Of a DNA stretch of 64,000 nt, positions 48,414-56,859 are shown piece by piece. The stretch is from Streptomyces sp. NRRL F-6492 (GTDB lineage: Bacteria > Actinomycetota > Actinomycetes > Streptomycetales > Streptomycetaceae). The stretch spans positions 1 to 64,000 of the forward strand of contig NZ_LGEG01000251.1 in assembly GCF_001280125.1 (NCBI RefSeq), written 5' to 3'. Position numbers and translations under genes: made by a program. The notes beneath the pieces were generated by a model that had not been told where the DNA came from, did no database searches, and saw only the letters and a list, made by a program, of their open reading frames with translations. Position 1 is the first letter of the stretch; each line of letters begins with the position of its first letter.

Positions 48414-49669
48414 TCCGCTCCCTGTTCCTCCGGCTCGCCCCCTCCCGTACGGACGCCCCGCCGACGACGGGGGCCGGCGGGGCCGGGGCGGAGAGGCCGC
48501 CCGCGCGCGGGGGCGCGTCCGCCCGGGAGAGGCTGGGGGCGTGGGGCGAGCTCCTGCGCGTCTCGGCCCTGCTCAGCGTCCCCGGCGACGCCCTCGCCGG
48601 GGCCGCGGCGGCGGGCGCGCGGCCCGGCAGGGGCACCGCCTGGGCCGTCGGCGCCTCGCTGTGCCTGTACGAGGCGGGCATGGCGCTCAACGACTGGGCG
48701 GACCGGCACGAGGACGCCGCCGAACGTCCCCACCGTCCCGTCCCCTCCGGCCGCGTGAGCCCCGGGGCGGCCCTGGGCGCGGCCGGTGTGCTCACCGCCG
48801 CCGGACTCGCCCTCGCGGCCCGCGCCGGACGGCCCCCTCTGGCGGTCGCCACGGCCCTGGCCGCGACGGTCTGGGCGTACGACCTGCGCCTCAAGCACAC
48901 GGCCGCCGGTCCGGCCGCCATGGCCGCGGCGCGCGGTCTGGACCTCCTCCTCGGCGCCACGGCGACGGTGGCCGGCGTTCGGAGGGGGGTGACGGGCGCG
49001 GCCCGTCCGGGGCCGCTCGCCACCGGCGGGGCGGGGGGTGCCTCCCACCGTACGACCGCCCGACCGCCCGCCGCCTCACCGCTCACCGCCCGACCGCCCG
49101 CCACCCTCCCGCTCATCACCTCACGGCTCACCGCCCTCCCCCTCACCGCCCTCCCCTCGGCGGCGGTGCTCGCGGCGCACACCTACGCCGTCACCGCGGT
49201 CTCCCGGCACGAGGTCCAGGGCGGCTCCACGACGGCGCCCCTGGGCGCGCTCGCCGCCGTCGCGGTCCTCGGCGCCCTCACCGCCTCGCCCCGCCCGGGC
49301 CCGCACTCCTCCGACCCGCACGGCGCGGCTCCGCACTCCTCCGACCCGCACCGCCCGGCCCCGTACCGTCCCGGCGAGCGGAGGAGACCGCCGTTCGCAC
49401 CGCACCGGGCCCCCTGCCGTTCCACGGCGGAGCTCGTCGCCCCGCTCCTGGCCGCCGTCTACCTCCGCACCGCCGCCCGCCCCCTCCTCGACGCGGCCCT
49501 GAACCCGTCCCCGCTGCTCACCGGGCGCGCCGTCGGCGGCGGCATCCGGGCGATGATCCCCCTGCAGGCCGCCCTCATGTCCCGCTCCGGGGCGACCGCC
49601 GGCGGACTCGCCCTGCTGGCCCTCGCCCCCTCGGCCCGCCGTCTCGCACGAAAGGTCAGCCCCACGTGA
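48410..49669 (+). CDS. UbiA family prenyltransferase (EboC-like; SCO3242-type)
   Basis: A 419-residue integral membrane prenyltransferase. NDWADRHED near 100 is the first Asp-rich (NDxxD) motif that binds prenyl diphosphate via Mg. YDLRLKHT near 165 is in the second-motif region. About seven helices are visible. Two long Pro/Arg/Ser/Thr-rich inserts (about 200-240 and 285-330) are encoded by GC-rich repeats and lengthen the protein beyond the usual 290-310. EboC proteins are thought to prenylate or handle a lipid carrier at the membrane. The ATG at 48410 overlaps the cyclase stop; the stop overlaps the next GTG. Confidence 0.82.
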   Translation: MIRSLFLRLAPSRTDAPPTTGAGGAGAERPPARGGASARERLGAWGELLRVSALLSVPGDALAGAAAAGARPGRGTAWAVGASLCLYEAGMALNDWADRHEDAAERPHRPVPSGRVSPGAALGAAGVLTAAGLALAARAGRPPLAVATALAATVWAYDLRLKHTAAGPAAMAAARGLDLLLGATATVAGVRRGVTGAARPGPLATGGAGGASHRTTARPPAASPLTARPPATLPLITSRLTALPLTALPSAAVLAAHTYAVTAVSRHEVQGGSTTAPLGALAAVAVLGALTASPRPGPHSSDPHGAAPHSSDPHRPAPYRPGERRRPPFAPHRAPCRSTAELVAPLLAAVYLRTAARPLLDAALNPSPLLTGRAVGGGIRAMIPLQAALMSRSGATAGGLALLALAPSARRLARKVSPT

Positions 49670-50553
49670 ACGGACTTCCCACGGCCCCGGCCCCGGCTTC
49701 CCTCCGCTACGGCTACGGGACCAACGGGCTGACGGACCTCCGGCTCGACGACGCCCTCGCGCTCCTCGCCGACCTCGGCTACGACGGCGTCGGCCTCACC
49801 CTCGACCACATGCACCTCGACCCCCTCGCCCCCGACCTGGCCGCCCGCACCGCGCGCGTGGCGCGCCGGCTCGGCGCGCTCGGCCTCGGCGTCACCGTCG
49901 AGACCGGCGCCCGCTACGTCCTCGACCCCCGCCGCAAACACGGTCCCTCCCTCCTCGACCCCGACCCGGACGACCGGGCCGTCCGGGTCCGGCTGCTCGT
50001 CACCGCGGTGCGCGCCGCGGCGGATCTCGGTGCCCACGCCGTGCACTGCTTCAGCGGCACCGCCCCGCCCGGCACCGACCCGGACACCGCCTGGAAACGC
50101 CTCGCGGAAGCGCTCGGGCCGGTCGTCGAGGCCGCCGGGGCCGCGGGCGTCCCGCTCGCGATCGAGCCCGAGCCGGGCCATCTCCTCGCCACGCTCGACG
50201 ACTTCCACCGTCTGCGCGCCGCCCTGGGGGACCCCGCGCCCCTCGGCCTCACCCTGGACATCGGCCACTGCCAGTGCCTGGAACCGCTGTCGCCCGCCGC
50301 CTGCGTCCGCGCCGCCGCGCCCTGGCTGCGCCACGTCCAGATCGAGGACATGCGGCGCGGCGTCCACGAGCACCTGCCGTTCGGCGACGGCGAGATCGAC
50401 TTCCCCCCGGTGCTCGACGCCCTCGCCTCCACCGGATACCGGGGGCTCACCGTGGTCGAACTGCCGCGCCACTCCCACGCGGGCCCCGAACTCGCCCGCA
50501 GCTCCCTCGCCTTCCTCCGCTCCCGGACCCCGGAAGGAGACCCGGCCGCGTGA
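49666..50553 (+). CDS. Sugar phosphate isomerase/epimerase-like TIM barrel of the Ebo block
   Basis: A 295-residue TIM barrel. LGYDGVGLTLDHMHLDP near 35-51, AIEPEPGHLL (Glu ligand) near 170, LTLDIGHCQCLEP (Asp, His) near 200, VQIEDMRRGVHEHLPFGDGEIDF (Asp, His) near 230-250 and VVELPRHSHA (last Glu) supply a normal metal site. The reaction is unknown. Four-base overlaps with both neighbours (UbiA-like upstream, EboA-like downstream) show it is an integral part of the unit. It is distinct from the EboE-like barrel three genes on. Confidence 0.85.
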   Translation: MNGLPTAPAPASLRYGYGTNGLTDLRLDDALALLADLGYDGVGLTLDHMHLDPLAPDLAARTARVARRLGALGLGVTVETGARYVLDPRRKHGPSLLDPDPDDRAVRVRLLVTAVRAAADLGAHAVHCFSGTAPPGTDPDTAWKRLAEALGPVVEAAGAAGVPLAIEPEPGHLLATLDDFHRLRAALGDPAPLGLTLDIGHCQCLEPLSPAACVRAAAPWLRHVQIEDMRRGVHEHLPFGDGEIDFPPVLDALASTGYRGLTVVELPRHSHAGPELARSSLAFLRSRTPEGDPAA

Positions 50554-51206
50554 CCGCCGCCCCCTCCCCCGACGCGCCCTCCCCCGACGCCCCGGCCGTC
50601 TCGCGCGCCGCCCTCGACGCGCGGCTCACCGACACCGCCCGCGCGTGGCTGGCCGACGCACTGGCGGAAGCCGCCGGTACGGGTCCGGGCCCCGTTCCCG
50701 CCGGTACGAGTCCCGACTCCGCCTGGGAGTTGCGCTTCGCCGCCGCCGGCCGCCACTGCGGACACGAGCACGCCGACGCCGTCCGCGTCCTCCTCCTCGC
50801 CGAGGCCCGCCCCGACCCGGAGACCCTCGACCGCCTCTACCACCGGGGGAGCGCCGCCGAACGCCGCGCCGTGCTCCACGCCCTGCCGCACCTCGTGAGC
50901 GGCCCCGGGGCGCTGCCCCTCGTCGCCGACGCGCTGCGCACCCACGACGCCCGGCTCGTCGCCGCGGCCGTCGGCCCCTACGCGGCGGCCCACCTCGACC
51001 AGCACTCCTGGCGGCACGCCGTCCTCAAGTGCCTCTTCGTCCACGTCCCCGTCGACGCCGTCGCGGGGCTGCGGCGCCGCGCCCACGGCGACGCCACGCT
51101 CGCCCGCATGCTCGCCGACCACGCCGCCGAGCGCACCGCCGCCGGCCGCGACGTCCCCCACGACCTGGAGCGCGTGCTCGCCCTGACGGCCCAGGCGCGT
51201 CCGTAG
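50550..51206 (+). CDS. eboA: EboA domain-containing protein
   Basis: A 218-residue all-helical cytosolic protein. The body has repeated helices (AWELRFAAAGRHCGH; ERRAVLHALPHLV; RLVAAAVGPYAAAHLDQHSWRHAVLKCLFVHVP), with the DQxxWRHAVLKC-F segment that I associate with EboA proteins. No enzymatic motif is visible. In cyanobacterial and pseudomonad clusters eboA accompanies eboB-F and is needed for export of scytonemin precursors; its biochemical role is unknown. The GTG at 50550 overlaps the upstream stop. Confidence 0.72.
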   Translation: MTAAPSPDAPSPDAPAVSRAALDARLTDTARAWLADALAEAAGTGPGPVPAGTSPDSAWELRFAAAGRHCGHEHADAVRVLLLAEARPDPETLDRLYHRGSAAERRAVLHALPHLVSGPGALPLVADALRTHDARLVAAAVGPYAAAHLDQHSWRHAVLKCLFVHVPVDAVAGLRRRAHGDATLARMLADHAAERTAAGRDVPHDLERVLALTAQARP

Positions 51207-51220
51207 CCCGAGGAGTCCCG

Positions 51221-52069
51221 ATGCGCATCTTCGACCCCCACGTCCACATGACCTCCCGCACCACCGACGACTACGAGGCCATGTACGCCGCCGGTGTCCG
51301 CGCCCTGGTCGAACCGTCCTTCTGGCTCGGCCAGCCGCGCACCTCCCCGGCCAGTTTCCTCGACTACTTCGACGCCCTCCTGGGCTGGGAGCCCTACCGG
51401 GCCGCCCAGTACGGCATCGCCCACCACTGCGCCCTGGCGCTCAACCCCAAGGAGGCCAACGACCCGCGCTGCGCGCCCGTCCTGGACGTCCTGCCCCGCT
51501 ACCTCGTCAAGGACTCCGTGGTCGCCGTCGGCGAGATCGGCTACGACTCCATGACGCCCGCCGAGGACACCGCCCTGGCCGCACAGCTCCAGCTCGCCGC
51601 CGACCACGGTCTGCCGGCGCTGGTCCACACGCCCCACCGGGACAAGCTCGCCGGACTGCGCCGCACGGTCGACGTGGTCCGCGAGTCCGCCCTCCCTCCC
51701 GAGCGCGTCCTCCTGGACCACCTCAACGAGACGACGGTCCGGGAGGCCGCGGAGAGCGGCTGCTGGCTCGGTTTCTCCGTCTATCCGGACACCAAGATGG
51801 ACGAGGACCGGACGGTCGCGGTCCTGCGGGCCCACGGCACCGAGAGGGTCCTGGTCAACTCGGCGGCGGACTGGGGGAAGAGCGATCCGCTGAAGACCCG
51901 CCGGGTCGGCGAGGCGATGCTCGCCGCCGGGTTCGACGAGGACGACGTCGACCGGGTGCTGTGGCGCAACCCGGTGGCCTTCTACGGGCTCAGCGGCCGC
52001 CTCCGGCTCGACGTCCCGCCGCCGCACGGGCTGCACGAGGGCAACTCCGTGCTCCGCGGCGGGGAATGA
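51221..52069 (+). CDS. eboB: TatD family metal-dependent hydrolase (EboB-like)
   Basis: A 282-residue TIM-barrel metallohydrolase. FDPHVHM at the N-terminus gives the HxH metal pair. VAVGEIGYD supplies the Glu, LVHTPHRDK the next His, LLDHLNE another His/Asp, and VNSAADWG the terminal Asp. This is the TatD ligand set. In ebo clusters a TatD-like protein is a constant member. GAGGAG 6 bases before the ATG at 51221 is a clear ribosome site, 14 bases after eboA. Confidence 0.82.
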   Translation: MRIFDPHVHMTSRTTDDYEAMYAAGVRALVEPSFWLGQPRTSPASFLDYFDALLGWEPYRAAQYGIAHHCALALNPKEANDPRCAPVLDVLPRYLVKDSVVAVGEIGYDSMTPAEDTALAAQLQLAADHGLPALVHTPHRDKLAGLRRTVDVVRESALPPERVLLDHLNETTVREAAESGCWLGFSVYPDTKMDEDRTVAVLRAHGTERVLVNSAADWGKSDPLKTRRVGEAMLAAGFDEDDVDRVLWRNPVAFYGLSGRLRLDVPPPHGLHEGNSVLRGGE

Positions 52070-52079
52070 GGGGGCGGCG

Positions 52080-53252
52080 ATGCGCTTCCGGCATCCCGAC
52101 GGGTCCGTCGTCCACCTGTCCTACTGCACCAACGTCCACCCGGCCGAGACCCTCGACGGCGTCCTCGCCCAGCTCCGCGACCACTGCGAGCCCGTCCGCC
52201 GACGGCTGGGGCGCGACCGGCTCGGCATCGGCCTGTGGCTGGCGAGGGCGGCGTCCCGCACCCTGACGGACGACCCGGCGGCGCTGCGCGGCCTGCGGGC
52301 CGAGCTGGAGCGGCGCGGCCTGGAGGTCGTCACCCTCAACGGCTTCCCGTACGAGGGGTTCGGTCTGGACGAGGTCAAGTACCGGGTGTACCGGCCGGAC
52401 TGGACCGAGCCCGAGCGCCTCGCGTACACGACCGATCTGGCCCGGCTGCTCGCCGCCCTCCTGCCCGCCGACGTCGCCGAGGGGACGATCTCCACGCTGC
52501 CGCTCGCGTGGCGCCGGGGGTTCGGCCCGTCCGGGAGTTCGGCCGCGCGGGACGCCCTCGCCGTCCTCGCCGAACGCCTCGACTTGCTTGAGGAGTTGAC
52601 GGGCAAGTCGATCCGGGTGGCCCTCGAACCCGAACCCGGCTGCGCCGTGGAGACCACCGCCGACGCCATCGGCCCCCTCACCGCGATCGGCGCGCCGCAC
52701 CGCGTCGGCGTCTGCGTCGACACCTGCCACCTCGCCACCTCCTTCGAGGACCCGGCCGGCGCGCTGTCCGCCCTGGACGCGGCGGGCGTCACCGTTCCCA
52801 AGGCCCAGCTGTCCGCGGCCCTGCACGCCGAGCACCCGCACCTCCCCGCCGTGCGCGAGGCGCTGGCGGCCTTCGCCGAGCCCCGGTTCCTCCACCAGAC
52901 CCGTACCGTCGCCGCCGGCGGGCTGCGCGGCACCGACGACCTCGGCGAGGCCGTCGCGGGCGGGGCCCTTCCCCGTACGGGTCCGTGGCGCTCCCACTTC
53001 CACGTCCCCCTGCACGCGCGGCCCGCGCCGCCGCTGACCTCCACGCTCCGGGTGGTCGAGGACACCCTGGCCCTCCTGGTGGGCGGTCCCGTCCCCCGGA
53101 CGCGCCACCTGGAGGTCGAGACCTACACCTGGCAGGCGCTCCCGCCCGAGCTGCGGCCCCTCACCCGGGCCCGGCTCGCCGACGGCATCGCCGCCGAACT
53201 CTCCCTGGCACGCGACCTCCTGACCGACCTCGGCCTCAAGGAACTGCCATGA
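52080..53252 (+). CDS. eboE: EboE-like metabolite-traffic protein (xylose-isomerase-like TIM barrel)
   Basis: A 390-residue protein. It opens LSYCTNVHPAETLDGVL, a signature of EboE. It continues as a xylose-isomerase-like barrel: LNGFPYEGFGLDEVKYRVYRPDW near 85-110, ALEPEPGC (Glu) near 180, VCVDTCHLAT (Asp/His) near 215, FHVPLHA near 305 and VETYTWQALP at the end. Its role in export clusters is unresolved. It lies 10 bases after eboB and overlaps the next ATG by 4 bases. Confidence 0.82.
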   Translation: MRFRHPDGSVVHLSYCTNVHPAETLDGVLAQLRDHCEPVRRRLGRDRLGIGLWLARAASRTLTDDPAALRGLRAELERRGLEVVTLNGFPYEGFGLDEVKYRVYRPDWTEPERLAYTTDLARLLAALLPADVAEGTISTLPLAWRRGFGPSGSSAARDALAVLAERLDLLEELTGKSIRVALEPEPGCAVETTADAIGPLTAIGAPHRVGVCVDTCHLATSFEDPAGALSALDAAGVTVPKAQLSAALHAEHPHLPAVREALAAFAEPRFLHQTRTVAAGGLRGTDDLGEAVAGGALPRTGPWRSHFHVPLHARPAPPLTSTLRVVEDTLALLVGGPVPRTRHLEVETYTWQALPPELRPLTRARLADGIAAELSLARDLLTDLGLKELP

Positions 53253-54724
53253 CCGACACGACCGGCACCACCGACGCGACAGCCGCGACCGGCGCCTCCG
53301 CCGTCCCCGGGTCCGTCCCCCCGCGCCCCACTCCGCTCCTCGTCCTGGACGTCGTCGGCCTCACCCCCCGGCTCCTGGAGCACATGCCGCGGCTGCGGGC
53401 GCTCGCCGCCGCCGGTTCCCGGGCGCCGCTGGCCACCGTCCTGCCGGCCGTCACCTGCGCCGCCCAGACCACCTTCCTGACCGGCACCCTGCCGTCGGAG
53501 CACGGCGTCGTCGGCAACGGCTGGTACTTCCGGGACCTCGGCGACGTCCTGCTGTGGCGCCAGCACAACGGCCTGGTCTCCGGCGACCGGCTCTGGGACG
53601 CCGCCCGCCGCGTCCACCCCGGCTACACCGTCGCCAACATCTGCTGGTGGTACGCCATGGGCGCCGACACCGACGTCACCGTGACCCCCCGCCCGGTCTA
53701 CTACGCGGACGGCCGCAAGGAGCCCGACTGCTACACCCGCCCGCCGGCCCTCCACGACGAACTCACCGAGAGGTTCGGCACCTTCCCGCTCTTCCACTTC
53801 TGGGGCCCGGGGGCCGACATCGTCTCCAGCCGCTGGATCGCCGAGGCCACCCGGCACGTCATGCGCACCCGCGACCCCGACCTCACCCTCTGCTACCTCC
53901 CGCACCTCGACTACGACCTCCAGCGCTACGGCCCCGACGACCCGAGGTCCCACCGGGCCGCCGCCGAGCTCGACGCCGTCATCGGCCCGCTCCTCGCGGA
54001 CGCGCGGGCCGGGGGCCGCACGGTCGTGGCCCTCTCCGAGTACGGCATCACCCGGGTGGAGCGGCCCGTCGACATCAACCGCGCGCTGCGCCGGGCCGGT
54101 CTCCTGGAGGTCCACACCCAGGACGGCATGGAGTACCTGGACCCGATGACGTCCCGGGCCTTCGCCGTGGCCGACCACCAGGTCGCCCACGTGTACGTCC
54201 GGCGTCCCGCCGACCTCCCGGTGGTCCGGGAGGCGCTCGCGGAGCTGCCCGGACTGGCCCGGCTCCTCGACGACGAGGGCAAGAAGGAGCACGGTCTCGA
54301 CCACCCGCGCTCGGGGGAGCTGGTCGCCCTCGCCGAACCCGACGCCTGGTTCACGTACTACTACTGGCTCGACGACGCCCGCGCCCCCGACTTCGCGCGG
54401 CTGGTGGAGATCCACCGCAAGCCCGGCTACGACCCCGCCGAACTCCTCATGGACCCGGCCGACCCGTACGTGCGGGTCAGGGCGGCCCGGGAGATCGCCC
54501 GCAAGAAGCTCGGCATGCGCTACCGGCTCGCGGTCGTCCCCCTCGACCCCTCCCCCCTCCGCGGCAGCCACGGCCTCCTCCCCGCGGACGAGGACGAGGG
54601 TCCGCTCCTCGTGTGCTCCCTCCCCGGCGCCGTGGACGGCCGGATCGAAGCCACCGACGTGAAGGCCCTGCTCCTGCGCCTGGCCGGTCTGGGGGCGGAC
54701 GCGGCGGCTCCGTCCTCACCCTGA
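53249..54724 (+). CDS. eboF: Type I phosphodiesterase/alkaline-phosphatase-superfamily protein (EboF-like)
   Basis: A 491-residue nucleotide pyrophosphatase-like enzyme. LLVLDVVGLTPRLL gives the first metal Asp. AVTCAAQTTFLTG near 66-78 contains the Thr nucleophile region and SEHGVVGNGWYF the characteristic following loop. LPHLDYDLQRYGPDDP near 210 and VVALSEYGI plus ADHQVAHVYV give further metal ligands. No signal peptide is visible, so it is cytoplasmic or peripheral. In the cluster it could release a phospho- or diphospho-linked intermediate. It is last in the overlapping gene train. Confidence 0.85.
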   Translation: MTDTTGTTDATAATGASAVPGSVPPRPTPLLVLDVVGLTPRLLEHMPRLRALAAAGSRAPLATVLPAVTCAAQTTFLTGTLPSEHGVVGNGWYFRDLGDVLLWRQHNGLVSGDRLWDAARRVHPGYTVANICWWYAMGADTDVTVTPRPVYYADGRKEPDCYTRPPALHDELTERFGTFPLFHFWGPGADIVSSRWIAEATRHVMRTRDPDLTLCYLPHLDYDLQRYGPDDPRSHRAAAELDAVIGPLLADARAGGRTVVALSEYGITRVERPVDINRALRRAGLLEVHTQDGMEYLDPMTSRAFAVADHQVAHVYVRRPADLPVVREALAELPGLARLLDDEGKKEHGLDHPRSGELVALAEPDAWFTYYYWLDDARAPDFARLVEIHRKPGYDPAELLMDPADPYVRVRAAREIARKKLGMRYRLAVVPLDPSPLRGSHGLLPADEDEGPLLVCSLPGAVDGRIEATDVKALLLRLAGLGADAAAPSSP

Positions 54725-55011
54725 GGCGGGGCGGACTCCCGCAGTCGCCGGCCCCGAACCGGCGCGGTCCCCGAAACGGCGGCCCTCCCCCGTCTCGGCC
54801 CCGGTCCCTCGAAGCCCCCGGGACGGACGTACCGGAGCCCGGGGAGCGACCCCTTCCGCGACGGCGGACAATGGGCCCTCCAAGAGACTCCGACGGTCGG
54901 GACCGACCGGAGCGGAACGGGGCCGCGGAAGGCCGGCCGGTGCGTCGACCGTGCCGCCGCCCGGCTGCGCCACGGGCACGATCCGCCGGACAGAACCTCG
55001 GGAGGGGAAGC
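54725..55011. other. 287-bp intergenic region downstream of the Ebo-like block
   Basis: No gene is recognised. The region holds GC-rich irregular sequence and ends with GGGAGGGGAAGC, the ribosome site of the metallophosphoesterase gene. A promoter for that gene is expected here but no clear box is seen. Confidence 0.4.
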
Positions 55012-56250
55012 GTGACCGAGACCAGCGACACCCGATCCGCCACCGGTGGGGCGCGAGGGGCGTCACCGGACCGACTGCGGCGCCTGATGCGCCACGTCCC
55101 CCTGATCGCCCCCGTCCTGCTGTGGGCCGTGCCCTGCTGGGTCCTCCTGCACACCGGTCAGCACTGGCCGCTCCCCGTCGCCCCGACCGGCACCGCGCTG
55201 TGCGTCCTCGGCCTGATCGGCATGCCGCTGGCGATGGCACGCGGCCACGGGCGGCGCCAGCGGGACCGGGCGGCGATCGTCGGCGACACGCTGCTGGGCG
55301 GCGTCTGGGTCCTGTTCACCTGGTCCGTCCTGCTCGGCGTCCTGCTGCGGCCCGCCCTGGCCGTGGCCGGCGTCGGCGACGGCCAGGACCGGGCGCGCAT
55401 CGTCACCTGGGCCGTCCTGGGAGTGACCGCCGCGCTGCTCGCCTGGGGATACGCCGAGGCCCGACGCGTGCCGCGCGTGCGCCGGCTCGACGTGGAACTC
55501 CCTCGTCTGGGGGCCGGGCTGGACGGCACCCGGGTCGTCCTGATCACCGACACCCACTACGGTCCGCTCGACCGCGCCCGCTGGTCGGCACGGGTCTGCG
55601 AGACGGTGAACGACCTGGAGGCCGACCTGGTCTGCCACACCGGCGACATCGCGGACGGCACGGCCGAACGCCGTCGCGCCCAGGCCGCTCCCCTGGGCAC
55701 CGTGCGGGCGACCCGGGCCCTGGTCTACGTCACCGGCAACCACGAGTACTACAGCGAGGCCCAGGGCTGGGTCGACCTGATGGGCGAGCTGGGCTGGGAG
55801 CCGCTGCGCAACCGCCACCTGCTGCTCGAACGCGGCGGTGACACCCTCGTGGTCGCCGGCGTCGACGACGTCACCGCCGAGTCCTCCGGCCTGGAGGGCC
55901 ACCGCGCCCACCTCGCCGGAGCCCTGGACGGCGCCGACCCCGACCTTCCCGTCCTCCTCCTCGCCCACCAGCCCAAGTTCATCGACCGGGCGGCGGCCGC
56001 CGGCGTCGACCTCCAGCTCTCCGGCCACACCCACGGCGGCCAGATCTGGCCCTTCCACCACCTGGTCCGCCTCGACCAGCCCGCCGTGGCCGGCCTGAGC
56101 CGCCACGGCGCCCGCACCCTCCTCTACACCAGCCGCGGCACCGGCTTCTGGGGCCCGCCCTTCCGCGTCTTCGCCCCCAGCGAGATCACCCTGCTCGTAC
56201 TGCGCTCCCCGCGGCGACCCGCCCCGTCCCAGGGCCTGCCGACGGTCTGA
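55012..56250 (+). CDS. Membrane-anchored metallophosphoesterase (YkuE/YaeI-like)
   Basis: A 412-residue protein. Four N-terminal helices (about 22-42, 48-65, 80-105, 120-140) are followed by a calcineurin-like phosphoesterase domain with all five blocks: ITDTHYG (Asp, His), HTGDIADG, TGNHEYY, LAHQPKF and SGHTHGGQIWPF. Relatives include YkuE and UDP-diacylglucosamine or lipid-head-group hydrolases. The catalytic domain probably faces the outer side. The GTG at 55012 with GGGAGGGGAAGC decides the start. It lies after the Ebo-like block but is separated from it by 287 bp. Confidence 0.88.
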   Translation: MTETSDTRSATGGARGASPDRLRRLMRHVPLIAPVLLWAVPCWVLLHTGQHWPLPVAPTGTALCVLGLIGMPLAMARGHGRRQRDRAAIVGDTLLGGVWVLFTWSVLLGVLLRPALAVAGVGDGQDRARIVTWAVLGVTAALLAWGYAEARRVPRVRRLDVELPRLGAGLDGTRVVLITDTHYGPLDRARWSARVCETVNDLEADLVCHTGDIADGTAERRRAQAAPLGTVRATRALVYVTGNHEYYSEAQGWVDLMGELGWEPLRNRHLLLERGGDTLVVAGVDDVTAESSGLEGHRAHLAGALDGADPDLPVLLLAHQPKFIDRAAAAGVDLQLSGHTHGGQIWPFHHLVRLDQPAVAGLSRHGARTLLYTSRGTGFWGPPFRVFAPSEITLLVLRSPRRPAPSQGLPTV

Positions 56251-56325
56251 TCCCGGGGCGCGGTGGCGCGTCGTCATGAACCGGCCGACGCGGAGCGGAA
56301 GCCCGGACGGCCCTCCCGGCGCTCC

Positions 56326-56829
56326 TCACCGGGCCCCGGCGGCCGCGCGGGGCGCGTCGGCTCCGGCCCGCGCCATCCACGCGTCCAGTTGCTCGCGGGT
56401 GGTGGCGGGGTCGGCGACCAGCGCGCCCAGGTCGTCCCCCTCGACGACGGTGGTCGCCACGGCCGGGCACCGGCGGCAGCCGTCCACGCCGGTCTGCGCC
56501 CACCACTTGCAGTGGGCGCGCAGATGGCACCGCGGCACGTTCCGGTCCTCGTCCGCCGGCGTGACCGCCACCCGCTCCACCAGGGTGCAGTCGTTGCCCC
56601 TGCGGTGCAGGCACTCGCTGACGCAGTGCGACGCGAAGCGCAGCACCCGGGTCGGCTCGACGTCCTTCGGGACGACCGGGAGGACGTCCCGGGCCGGCAC
56701 GGGATCGGCGAGGTACACGACCTCTCCGTCCTGCCCGGAGCGGACGCCCAGCACCACCGCCTCCGGCGCGTCGGGTCTGCCGCTCGGGCACCAGGTCCTG
56801 CCCTTCCCGGAACGGTCCGCGGTGCTCAT
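56326..56829 (-). CDS. Cysteine/histidine-rich protein of unknown function
   Basis: A 167-residue cytosolic protein. The N-terminus has CPSGRPDAPEAVVLGVR. The central part has a Cys/His array: HCVSECLHRRGNDCTL, then RCHLRAHCKWWAQ and DGCRRCP (eight or so Cys within 55 residues), a probable metal or Fe-S site. The end is Ala-rich. I have seen this Cys pattern in conserved hypothetical proteins but know no function. GAGGAGGTCGAG precedes ATG 56829. It is 30 bases downstream of the secreted-peptide gene and co-directional, so the pair is probably an operon. Confidence 0.72.
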   Translation of the reverse strand: MSTADRSGKGRTWCPSGRPDAPEAVVLGVRSGQDGEVVYLADPVPARDVLPVVPKDVEPTRVLRFASHCVSECLHRRGNDCTLVERVAVTPADEDRNVPRCHLRAHCKWWAQTGVDGCRRCPAVATTVVEGDDLGALVADPATTREQLDAWMARAGADAPRAAAGAR

Positions 56830-56859
56830 CTCGACCTCCTCCTCAGTCCGCCGCGACCG

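Noticed and set aside
53554-55011. Upstream part of the frame that carries the metallophosphoesterase
   Set aside because: It overlaps the EboF-like gene in another frame. The clear ribosome site and GTG at 55012 define the true start.
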